The notes beneath the pieces were generated by a model, which made no database searches, was not told the origin of the DNA, and saw only the letters and a program-made list of their open reading frames with translations. 44,509 nt of DNA from an uncultured Ruminococcus sp. (GTDB lineage Bacteria > Bacillota > Clostridia > Oscillospirales > CAG-272): assembly GCA_900551005.1 (NCBI GenBank), contig URUL01000006.1:1-44509 (forward strand). Reading direction: 5' to 3'. Positions 1-7,389 of this stretch are shown here, one piece after another; positions within the stretch are counted from its first letter, which is position 1, and each line of letters opens with the position of its first letter. A program made the position numbers and the translations under genes.

Positions 1-2
1 CC

Positions 3-428
3 ATAGGATTTTCCTTAAGCATTATCTTTATGGCTCTCTTCCCGAATGGGCAGGATCTGCGTCCTGCCGCCTTTGAGCGTGACAATATCTTTACTCGGCT
101 GATAGGTGCCATATATAAGGTCGATACGAATACCAACGTTCTCCCGAGCCTTCATGTGGTGGGCGCTTTTGCCGCATACTTCGGTCTTTGCGACAGCAAA
201 TTCGGCAAAAAAGTTTGGGTGAATATATCAGGGCTTCTGCTTGCGATACTGATCACGGCTTCCACCGTATTCATCAAGCAACATTCGATACTCGATGTTT
301 ATGCGGGGCTTGCCGTTTCCGCGGTGCTTTATATTCTTGTCTATGTCATGATAAAGCGGGCGCAGAAAAAGCATGCGGAGAAATTACTTTGCGAGGAGAA
401 AAAGAAAAGTGAGGAGGTCACTATATGA
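3..428 (+). CDS. PAP2-family membrane phosphatase, C-terminal part
   Basis: The reading frame is open from the window edge (first full codon at 3), so the N-terminus is missing. The visible part contains PSLH followed about 60 residues later by STVFIKQHSILDVYAG. These correspond to the second and third parts of the PAP2 phosphatase signature, whose two histidines act in phosphate-ester hydrolysis. A hydrophobic segment (NISGLLLAILITAS) lies between them, another follows, and the tail is lysine-rich, as in a polytopic membrane protein. The family acts on lipid phosphates or diphosphates such as phosphatidate or undecaprenyl diphosphate; which one applies here is not readable. The stop overlaps the next start as ATGA, implying translational coupling with the SDR gene. 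Confidence 0.8.
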   Translation: MGFSLSIIFMALFPNGQDLRPAAFERDNIFTRLIGAIYKVDTNTNVLPSLHVVGAFAAYFGLCDSKFGKKVWVNISGLLLAILITASTVFIKQHSILDVYAGLAVSAVLYILVYVMIKRAQKKHAEKLLCEEKKKSEEVTI

Positions 429-1204
429 AAATAGCCATTATAACAGGCGCTTCCTCCGGACTCGGAGAAAAGCTGCTCTGCGAAACGCAAAAGCGTTTCT
501 CGCTTGACGAGATATGGATCATAGCCCGCAGGGAAGCGCGGCTCGAGGCCTTGGCGGAGAAATGCGCGGGAGCGGCAAAGATAGTTCCTGTTCCGCTGGA
601 TCTGACCGATTACGCAAGCTATGATAAATTGTCTGCCATGCTCGAGGAAAAGAAGCCTGAGATATTTGCGCTGATAAACAATGCGGGATTCGGCAAGCTC
701 GGCAATATGATAGATATGACATACCCCGCACAGGCGGGCATGGTTGACCTGAACTGCCGTGCGCTCACTGCCGTCACCACGGTTTGCCTTCCTTATATGA
801 AAAAGCGCGAGGGAAAGGAAAAGGTAAGCTCTTTTGTGCTCAATACCTGCTCCATCGCTTCCTTTGCACCCAATCCGAAGATGACTGTCTACTGCTCCAC
901 GAAGGCTTATGTGCTCAGCTTTACAAAGTCACTTCGCTTTGAGCTTCGCGGCACGGGAATCAACGTATGCGCCGTCTGCCCGGGACCGATGGCAACGGAA
1001 TTTTTGGATGTGGCGGGCATTACGGGTAATTCAAAAACCTTTGATACGCTTCCGTACTGCGATCCGGAAAAGGTTGCGGCGGGCGCTCTGAAAGCCGCGA
1101 ACGCGGGTAGGAATGTCTATACACCAAAGGCTTTCTACAAATTTTACCGATTTCTGGCAAAATTATTACCGCACAGCCTTGTCATGCATATGAGCAAGAC
1201 ATAA
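425..1204 (+). CDS. Short-chain dehydrogenase/reductase (SDR)
   Basis: This 259-aa classical SDR is a cytosolic NAD(P)-dependent oxidoreductase. The nucleotide-binding TGASSGLG is at residues 7-14 and NNAG at 85-88. The catalytic residues are Ser143, Tyr156 and Lys160 (YCSTK), and PGP follows. The arginine pair after the second beta strand (ARREARL) suggests NADP preference. The start overlaps the PAP2 stop by 4 nt, and GAGGT lies a few bases upstream. The substrate cannot be deduced; this SDR subgroup is often annotated as acting on lipids or keto compounds. Linkage to the lipid phosphatase hints at envelope lipid chemistry, but that is inference. Confidence 0.88.
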   Translation: MKIAIITGASSGLGEKLLCETQKRFSLDEIWIIARREARLEALAEKCAGAAKIVPVPLDLTDYASYDKLSAMLEEKKPEIFALINNAGFGKLGNMIDMTYPAQAGMVDLNCRALTAVTTVCLPYMKKREGKEKVSSFVLNTCSIASFAPNPKMTVYCSTKAYVLSFTKSLRFELRGTGINVCAVCPGPMATEFLDVAGITGNSKTFDTLPYCDPEKVAAGALKAANAGRNVYTPKAFYKFYRFLAKLLPHSLVMHMSKT

Positions 1205-1243
1205 TAAACAGACAAAAAAATGATTTTCGGAGGCAAGAGAAAA

Positions 1244-2968
1244 ATGAAAGAGAGAAAGCTCTATCCCCGTCCCGAGCTTGTACGTGAAAACTGGACAGAT
1301 CTTTGCGGAAGGTGGGAATTTGATTTTGATTTCGGCGCGAGCGCAAGGGAACGCGGTGTGCCCGCAAAGGCGCATCTGGATCGTGAGATAACCGTGCCTT
1401 TTTGTCCTGAAAGCGAGCTTTCGGGCATAGGCTACAAGGATTTTATGAACGGCTGTGTATATAAGAAGAAGGTCATTCTTTCTCCGAAGAGCGGCAGCCG
1501 TATACTGCTTAATTTTGAGGCGGTTTACTATAAGACCGAGGTTTTTGTGAATGCAAAATCCGTCGGAACGCATATCGGCGGATATACGCCCTTTTCCTTT
1601 GATATAACGGAATTTGTTTCGGAAGGGGAGAACGATATCACCGTTTGCTGTGAGGCAGATTCGCGTGCATGTACTCAGCCGAGCGGCAAGCAGAGCGAAA
1701 GATATGCTTCGCACGGCTGCAGCTATACGCGCTCGACGGGAATTTATGCTCCTGTTTGGATGGAGGAGGTCCCCGCGGCATACCTGCGTGGCATACGCCT
1801 TGACTCCGATACGGACAATGCAAGGCTGAATGTGCAGGCTTTCCTCGGCGGGAAAGGTGAGAAAAAAGTGCGCTTGGAGGCCTTTCTCGGCGGAAAAAGC
1901 GTAGGCTCTGCACAAGCAAAGACGGTGGGCGATACCATTGTCACGAGCATCGGTCTTTCCGAGCTTGCACTCTGGAATCCCGATTCCCCCGTGCTTTATG
2001 ACCTTGAGATCACCGTTTGCTCCGAGAGCGGATGCGATAAGGTAAAGAGCTATTTCGGCATGCGTAAAGTAGAGATGGACGGAGCCTGTCTCCTCATCAA
2101 CGGGAAGCGTATTTTTCAGCGTCTTGTTCTCGACCAGGGCTATTACGGCGCGGGAATTTATACGGCGGAGGACGACGGAGATTTTCTGCGCGACATAGAG
2201 CGAGCACGTCGCCTCGGCTTTAACGGTGCAAGACTCCATCAGCGCGTTTTCGAGCGCAGATTTCTCTATGAGGCGGATAAGACGGGCTATATCGTCTGGG
2301 GCGAATATGCAAACTGGGGATTTGACCACACGCGCGAGGGCATGCTTCATTATTTTCTTCCCGAATGGCTCGAGGCCATGGAGCGAGATTATAACCATCC
2401 CGCACTTATCGGCTGGTGTCCCTTCAATGAGACATGGGATGCCGGAAACGGAAAGCGTCAGGACGATTCTCTGCTGCGTGATGTTTATGAGGTGACAAAG
2501 CGCGTTGACAGAACGCGTCCCTGCATAGATACGAGCGGCAACTACCATGTTGTTACGGATATTTATGATATTCACGACTACTGCCAGGATATTGCATCGC
2601 TTCACAGAAGATATGATAAATTCGAAGAAGGCAATGCTTTCGAAAACCGTCCGGGCAGACAGACGTATCGCGGTGAGCCGTATATGATAAGTGAATACGG
2701 CGGCATCCGCTGGACTAATGACGAAAGCGGGTGGGGATACGGAGAAGCACCGAAAACTCTGGACGAATATGTCGAGCGTTACTGCTCCATGATACAGATA
2801 TTTGCCGCAAACCCGCGCATCTGCGGTGTATGCTATACACAGCTCTACGATGTGGAGCAGGAGCAGAACGGCATATATAATTATGACCGCACCCCGAAAT
2901 TTGATGATGAAACGATGAATAAACTGGCTGAGGCAATGAGTGCGCCTGCCGCAATAGAGATTGGGTGA
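1244..2968 (+). CDS. Glycoside hydrolase family 2 (beta-galactosidase/glucuronidase-like)
   Basis: This 574-aa protein has GH2 architecture: an N-terminal jelly-roll sugar-binding domain (about 1-170), an Ig-like sandwich (about 175-275) and a TIM barrel. The acid/base glutamate is probably E396 in FNETWD and the nucleophile E484 in ISEYGG. There is no signal peptide, so it should act in the cytoplasm on imported oligosaccharides. An in-frame ATG exists at 1220, but GGAGG at 1229-1233 lies downstream of it and 10 nt before the ATG at 1244, so 1244 is chosen. It is followed with a 4-nt overlap (if GTG starts) by a CE7-type esterase, which suggests joint degradation of an acetylated glycan. Galactosidase, glucuronidase or mannosidase specificity is unresolved. 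Confidence 0.9.
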   Translation: MKERKLYPRPELVRENWTDLCGRWEFDFDFGASARERGVPAKAHLDREITVPFCPESELSGIGYKDFMNGCVYKKKVILSPKSGSRILLNFEAVYYKTEVFVNAKSVGTHIGGYTPFSFDITEFVSEGENDITVCCEADSRACTQPSGKQSERYASHGCSYTRSTGIYAPVWMEEVPAAYLRGIRLDSDTDNARLNVQAFLGGKGEKKVRLEAFLGGKSVGSAQAKTVGDTIVTSIGLSELALWNPDSPVLYDLEITVCSESGCDKVKSYFGMRKVEMDGACLLINGKRIFQRLVLDQGYYGAGIYTAEDDGDFLRDIERARRLGFNGARLHQRVFERRFLYEADKTGYIVWGEYANWGFDHTREGMLHYFLPEWLEAMERDYNHPALIGWCPFNETWDAGNGKRQDDSLLRDVYEVTKRVDRTRPCIDTSGNYHVVTDIYDIHDYCQDIASLHRRYDKFEEGNAFENRPGRQTYRGEPYMISEYGGIRWTNDESGWGYGEAPKTLDEYVERYCSMIQIFAANPRICGVCYTQLYDVEQEQNGIYNYDRTPKFDDETMNKLAEAMSAPAAIEIG

Positions 2969-2973
2969 TCAGT

Positions 2974-4152
2974 ATGTCACAAAAATATTTTTACTGCAAA
3001 ACCGATAAGATCCCGTATCGCTATCAATGCGGCGAAGAGGCGGTCTTTGATATCTTTCTGAAGGAGGACGGGCAAATTTCCTCCTGTCATACATTGAAAT
3101 GGGAGATAAAAGCCGACTTCGGATATAGCAGCTCCGGAAGCGAAAGCGGAGAGAGCGGTCATATAACACTTCGGGCATCGCTGGATAAGCCGGGATTTAT
3201 CTATGTCCGCGCATGGGCATTGGGAGAGGACGGCGAAAAGCTGTCCGATTCTGATGAATTCTTCGGCGGAGCCGGATTTGAGCCGGAGAAGATAAGGGGT
3301 GTGAGCACGAAGCCTGAGGATTATGACAACTTTTGGGACATCTGCCGCACGGAGCTATATGCCGTGCCGCCGCAGGAAATAGAGAAAATAAAGCTTGCGG
3401 ATGATCCCGAGCATCCGAATCACGATATATACGATATGAGGCTGGCTTGTGCCGGAGGAATTCCCGTTTCGGGAATACTGACCGTCCCGCGTGACGGGAA
3501 AAAGCATGCCTGCCGTGCTGTCTTTCAGGGCTACGGAGTAAAGAGCGCATGGTTCAACTTTTCCGATGATGAGATCATCTTCTGCGTCAATGCGCACGGA
3601 CTGCCAAACGCAATGCCGGATGAATATTACACCGAGCTTGCAAACGGACGGCTTCGCGGCTACGGCTTTGACAAGGAGCAAAATAAAAATCCGCATACCT
3701 GCTATTTCAAATACATGATGATACGTGCGGCACAGGCTTTGCGCTATCTGATGACACTTCCCGAATGGGACGGCAAAAATCTCATTTCACGCGGAGGAAG
3801 CCAGGGCGCCGTTCAGGCAATGCATGCGGCATACCTTGTGCCCGAGGCAGATCTGCTCGATATTTTCATACCGTGGCTCTGCGACCTGAATGCGGGGAGC
3901 ATAGGCAGACTCGGCAATTATAATGAGCTGAGCTCAAATGCGGTAAAATATTTTGACCTGACGTTTCGTGCGCCGTATATCGGGATAAAAACCGACATAT
4001 GCGTGGGGCTCGGCGATTATACGACACCTCCTGCGGGCATCTGTGCCATGTACAATGTACTGGCCTCAAAGGAGAAGAAGCTTACCTTCGTTCAGAGCAG
4101 GGAGCACATCTATGTGTCTCCGGAATCGGAGGAATTCACGGCGGATTTCTGA
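2974..4152 (+). CDS. Acetyl xylan esterase-like alpha/beta hydrolase (CE7 type)
   Basis: About 392 aa. The fold and motifs resemble the CE7 acetyl xylan esterase / cephalosporin-C deacetylase family. The nucleophile elbow GGSQGA carries Ser276, VGLGD..TPPAG fits the Asp of the triad, and SREHIY near the C-terminus fits the His. CE7 enzymes remove acetyl groups from short xylo-oligosaccharides in the cytoplasm. The N-terminal 100 residues form an extra beta-rich domain not seen in the shortest CE7 enzymes. A GTG at 2965 overlaps the GH2 stop and is an alternative start; ATG 2974 has the same weak Shine-Dalgarno context, so the start is uncertain by three codons. It probably works with the GH2 enzyme on an acetylated oligosaccharide. 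Confidence 0.8.
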   Translation: MSQKYFYCKTDKIPYRYQCGEEAVFDIFLKEDGQISSCHTLKWEIKADFGYSSSGSESGESGHITLRASLDKPGFIYVRAWALGEDGEKLSDSDEFFGGAGFEPEKIRGVSTKPEDYDNFWDICRTELYAVPPQEIEKIKLADDPEHPNHDIYDMRLACAGGIPVSGILTVPRDGKKHACRAVFQGYGVKSAWFNFSDDEIIFCVNAHGLPNAMPDEYYTELANGRLRGYGFDKEQNKNPHTCYFKYMMIRAAQALRYLMTLPEWDGKNLISRGGSQGAVQAMHAAYLVPEADLLDIFIPWLCDLNAGSIGRLGNYNELSSNAVKYFDLTFRAPYIGIKTDICVGLGDYTTPPAGICAMYNVLASKEKKLTFVQSREHIYVSPESEEFTADF

Positions 4153-4210
4153 TATCCGCGGCGACGGGTCCGAGTCTCTGGCAATATCCTCAAACAAAAA
4201 ATGCATATAA

Positions 4211-4258
4211 AGATCTCCTGCCGATATTCAGCTGAGCTGAAGCCGACAGGAGATTTTT
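4211..4258 (+). terminator. Rho-independent terminator after the GH2/CE7 genes
   Basis: A near-perfect inverted repeat has arms starting ATCTCCTG and ending CAGGAGAT around a short AGCTGAGCT apex, followed by TTTTT. It lies between convergent genes, closing the plus-strand operon and possibly also the minus-strand gene. Confidence 0.75.
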
Positions 4259-4281
4259 CATGATTATCATTATTTACGGAA

Positions 4282-4758
4282 TCATTTCTGCTCGGATGAT
4301 TTTTTCCATTTCGGGGCAGTCACGCATTCACGGAGGCGGCGATTGTATTCCGACTTCGGATTGACAAACTGGCGCCAATCAAGATCGCCGCGCTCAAGCG
4401 CGCATATGATGGTCTCCGCCGTTGCTATGTTGGTGGCGACGGGAGCATTGTGTATATCGCATTCGCGCACGAGGTCGCTGTCTGTGAGAAGCTCGTTGAA
4501 ATCCGACATATTATTGCTGTCACGGAAGTAAAGGAGAATGTCTATCTCATTATAGGCTATTCTTGACATTATCTGATCTATGCCGCCCTGTCTGCCCGGC
4601 AGGAGCTGCTCTATCTCAAGTCCGGTGGCATCGGAAACCATTTTTCCCGTTGCTTTTGTAGCGCAAATATGATGCTTTGCCAAAACACCGCAGTAAGCTA
4701 TGCAGAACTGAATCATCAGCTCCTTTTTTGCGTCATGTGCTATAATAGCTATTTCCAT
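4282..4758 (-). CDS. mgsA: Methylglyoxal-synthase-fold protein, active site altered
   Basis: At 158 aa this aligns over its length with methylglyoxal synthase, which turns dihydroxyacetone phosphate into methylglyoxal. Landmarks are IAHDAKKELMIQFC at 5-19, ATGLEIEQLL near 44 and HNAPVATNIATAE near 103. However, the phosphate-binding TGTTG reads TKATG. The GGDQQ loop carrying catalytic Asp71 (E. coli numbering) reads GGIDQ. The PHDPD stretch with His98/Asp101 is replaced by unrelated residues after FRD. From family knowledge this is either a catalytically impaired homologue or one with another phosphate ligand. The start has AAAGGAAG upstream. It lies 50 bp downstream of the MinD-like gene, an adjacency I recall from clostridial min loci. 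The symbol reflects homology only. Confidence 0.75.
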   Translation of the reverse strand: MEIAIIAHDAKKELMIQFCIAYCGVLAKHHICATKATGKMVSDATGLEIEQLLPGRQGGIDQIMSRIAYNEIDILLYFRDSNNMSDFNELLTDSDLVRECDIHNAPVATNIATAETIICALERGDLDWRQFVNPKSEYNRRLRECVTAPKWKKSSEQK

Positions 4759-4808
4759 ATTTTTTTCTTCCTTTCGTTATTTGGGAAAAAGGCAGACGGA
4801 AGCTTTGC

Positions 4809-5600
4809 TTATTTGATTTCTCTCAGCCTGTGTATATGTGCGAAAAGCGGAACCGATTCGCCTGCCGTCCTTTTTGCTATATTTTCAAAAGCATTTGTGA
4901 TATTGCGAGAGAGAAGCTCATCGGTCAGTGCGCCGTCGTTTCCCGCGTATATGATCTCGGGATCATAAGGCACTGCGCCTATCAAACGCACGGAAGCATT
5001 TTCGACCATTTCGAGTACGTCGCGCTTTGCGGCTTTCACACTTCTGCCGCTCAGCTTATTGACGATCAGTCTCATGCGGGAAACCCCCCTTGTATAGAGG
5101 AAAGAGGCGGTTCTCTCTGCCGCACGTATTGCCGCTCTTGACGGAGCAACGATGATATACGCCGTATCGGCGACGGAAGCGGAGAGCAAAAGCGGCTCGC
5201 CTACGCCTCCGGGAGTATCTATGAATATAAAATCGTATTTTCCGCTGTCCCTGTATTCGGCGATGGCGCGGCGGAAGGCAAATGCGGTAAATCTGCTGTC
5301 AAAGGAATACGGTGCCGGCACGAAGAAAAGGTTCTTGCTTCTTCTGTCCGAAATAACGGCGCGCTCGGGAGAGATCCTGCCGAAAATGACGTCGCCTATA
5401 TCATAAACGGCTTCATCGGATAGGCCGAGCAGTATATCCATGCATCTGTTCCCGAAGTCACAGTCTATGACGAGCACGCGCTTGCCGATCAGAGCCATCG
5501 ACATTGCCAGATTCGCACATACGGTAGATTTGCCGACGCCGCCCTTGCAGGAGGTGAAAAGAATGACTTTTGTTTTTGATGAAAGACCGTTGTTTTCCAT
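4809..5600 (-). CDS. MinD/ParA-family ATPase
   Basis: This 263-aa protein has the deviant Walker A motif CKGGVGKST at about 19-27. It also has the switch-I segment DCDFGNRCMDILLGL typical of MinD, and FIDTPGGVGEP (Walker B region). MinD-type ATPases bind membranes in the ATP-dimer state and position the division septum; relatives place flagella or partition cargo. The start is well supported by GGAGGTGAT 8 nt upstream. No minC or minE is in the window, and the last residues (HIHRLREIK) do not form the obvious amphipathic helix of E. coli MinD. The septum role is therefore plausible but unproven, and an orphan MinD-like regulator is the main alternative. Confidence 0.8.
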   Translation of the reverse strand: MENNGLSSKTKVILFTSCKGGVGKSTVCANLAMSMALIGKRVLVIDCDFGNRCMDILLGLSDEAVYDIGDVIFGRISPERAVISDRRSKNLFFVPAPYSFDSRFTAFAFRRAIAEYRDSGKYDFIFIDTPGGVGEPLLLSASVADTAYIIVAPSRAAIRAAERTASFLYTRGVSRMRLIVNKLSGRSVKAAKRDVLEMVENASVRLIGAVPYDPEIIYAGNDGALTDELLSRNITNAFENIAKRTAGESVPLFAHIHRLREIK

Positions 5601-5645
5601 TTGAAAATCACCTCCATTGTTTTTCCCGGGACAACTTCTTTGTAT

Positions 5646-5674
5646 ATTTTATCACCTTGAGCCCGCTTTGTCAA
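5646..5674 (-). promoter_or_regulatory. Promoter for the MinD-like gene
   Basis: Reading the minus strand, TTGACA (5674-5669), 17 nt, then TAAAAT (5651-5646) preceded by TGa as an extended -10. It stands about 45 bp before the start codon. Confidence 0.7.
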
Positions 5675-5750
5675 CGAAAATGACTCAAAATAGACTCAAA
5701 ATATTAAATATGTTGCAATAATAACAAAAAAGATTCGAATGCAGAGGGCG

Positions 5751-6923
5751 TTATTTGATGATTACCGTTTCCAGAGTCGCAAAAGCTTCCTCCTCAAGAG
5801 CCGCAACATCTACGCGGGACTCTTCATTTTCCACCTTGTATATTTCGGGCTGAGTGCGCGGATGCGCGGGGGTAAATACCGTACAGCAGTCCTCATATGG
5901 GAGGATAGAAGTCTCGAAGGTATCTATTTTGCGCGATATCTTTATGATATCCTCCTTGTCCATGCCGATCACAGGACGGAAAACGGGCATATTCACGACG
6001 CTGTCCGTCACGCAGAGAGCCTTCATGGTCTGGCTCGCGACCTGACCGATGCTTTCTCCCGTTATCAGCGCATCGCATGAGAATCTATTTGCCGTGCGCT
6101 CAGCGAGACGCATCATGAAGCGGCGCAGGAGCAATGTGAAATAGTCCTCGTCGCAGTTATCTCGAAGGACCTCCTGTATATGAGTGACGGAGATGATATG
6201 CACGTGGATCTCGCCGGCATAGCCTGCCAGCTTTGCGGCAAGGTCGAGAACCTTCTGTCTTGCTCTCTCACTCGTATAAGGGAAACTTTCAAAATGCATG
6301 GCGTCTATTCTGACACCGCGCTTTGCCATCATGAAGCCGGCGACCGGGCTGTCAATGCCGCCCGACAGAAGCAGAAGTCCCTTTCCGTTTGAGCCTATCG
6401 GCATGCCGCCTACGGCATGCTCCTGACCTGCGCATATATATGCGGCAAAATCACGAATCTCGACGCGGACGCAGACCTGCGGTTCATGAACGTCTACCTT
6501 TAAAGCACCGCCTGCCGCGTCAAGGATCGCGGCGCCTACCTCACATGATATCTCGGGTGAGGTAAAAGGGAATTTCTTGTCCGAGCGCTTTGCTTCGACC
6601 TTGAATGTGCGTACGCCCGATAGATATGGCATAAAGACCGTTTTTGCGGCATGCAGTATTGCATCCATATCCTTCGGCAGCTCTATGGCACGGCTGACGG
6701 CGGAGACGCCGAAGGTATTTTTTGCCGCCTCATATGCGCCCGAGATATCGCAGGTCTCCTCGAGCGGCTCTATATATGCCGTGCTCTGTATATAATAGAT
6801 CTTAAATTTGCCGAATTTCGCTGTGCGGCGTGTGAGTTCATTTTTGAGCAGGCGCTCAAAATGCGAGCGGTTTGCTCCCTTGAGCGTTATCTCGCCGTAT
6901 TTGCAGAGGATTATTTCTTTCAT
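5751..6923 (-). CDS. thiI: tRNA 4-thiouridine synthetase ThiI
   Basis: This 390-aa enzyme adenylates uridine 8 of tRNA and installs sulfur; in some bacteria it also serves thiamine synthesis. An N-terminal ferredoxin-like plus THUMP region (about 1-165) precedes the PP-loop SGGIDSPV at about 187-194. The C-terminal EDCCTVFTPAHP matches the family. It ends without the rhodanese domain found in E. coli ThiI, as is usual in Bacillota, so sulfur should come directly from a cysteine desulfurase. A GTG at 6929 is in frame, but GAAGGG sits about 10 nt before the ATG at 6923, which is preferred. The cysteine desulfurase gene at 13665 is a candidate donor. Confidence 0.93.
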   Translation of the reverse strand: MKEIILCKYGEITLKGANRSHFERLLKNELTRRTAKFGKFKIYYIQSTAYIEPLEETCDISGAYEAAKNTFGVSAVSRAIELPKDMDAILHAAKTVFMPYLSGVRTFKVEAKRSDKKFPFTSPEISCEVGAAILDAAGGALKVDVHEPQVCVRVEIRDFAAYICAGQEHAVGGMPIGSNGKGLLLLSGGIDSPVAGFMMAKRGVRIDAMHFESFPYTSERARQKVLDLAAKLAGYAGEIHVHIISVTHIQEVLRDNCDEDYFTLLLRRFMMRLAERTANRFSCDALITGESIGQVASQTMKALCVTDSVVNMPVFRPVIGMDKEDIIKISRKIDTFETSILPYEDCCTVFTPAHPRTQPEIYKVENEESRVDVAALEEEAFATLETVIIK

Positions 6924-7119
6924 TCTCACTTTTCCCTTCGTGATGATAAAATTTTCGGAAAAATTTCAAAATACTATTCCATAAATCGCAAAAATATATT
7001 ATAATAGACAAAACGGGACTTTTTTCGGTCGTATGACCCCCCGACATATATTATACAATTTTTCCGCACTTTTTTCAATCGTTTTTGAAAAAGAAAAAAA
7101 GAAAAATACGGAGGTTACC

Positions 7120-7389
7120 ATGAAAAGACAGTACACACTCGATATCGCGGGAGAGGAGCTGAAGCTTCGTAGCGACGATGAACCGAAGTATGTTCAGCAT
7201 CTCGCACATGAACTGACAAAGAAGATAAATTATTATGCGCTCTCAGGTGCGGGCGTATCCAAGCTTCAGGCGGCGATCGTATGCGCGCTTGATCTGCTGG
7301 ATGAAAATTACCGCTTGAAGTCTCTTATGGAGGGCACTTCTGAGAAAGACGGAAAAAAGTCCAAGGCTGAAAACGGCAAGAATAAATGA
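7120..7389 (+). CDS. zapA: Cell division protein ZapA
   Basis: This 89-aa cytosolic protein bundles FtsZ protofilaments at the division ring. It matches ZapA: an N-terminal beta strand pair (YTLDIAGEELKLRSDDEP), a YVQHLAHELTKKI segment, and a long C-terminal helix (AAIVCALDLLDENYRLKSLM). The frame is open from 7033, but GGAGGT at 7110-7115 places the start at ATG 7120. The lysine-rich tail ends in an ATGA overlap with the U32 gene, so the two are co-translated. The 196 bp upstream, shared with divergent thiI, contain TATAAT on either strand but no convincing -35 element. Confidence 0.9.
   Translation: MKRQYTLDIAGEELKLRSDDEPKYVQHLAHELTKKINYYALSGAGVSKLQAAIVCALDLLDENYRLKSLMEGTSEKDGKKSKAENGKNK

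Noticed and set aside
1166..2605. A 479-codon open frame antisense to the GH2 gene
   Set aside because: It has no ribosome binding site or family motif and lies wholly opposite a gene with intact catalytic residues.
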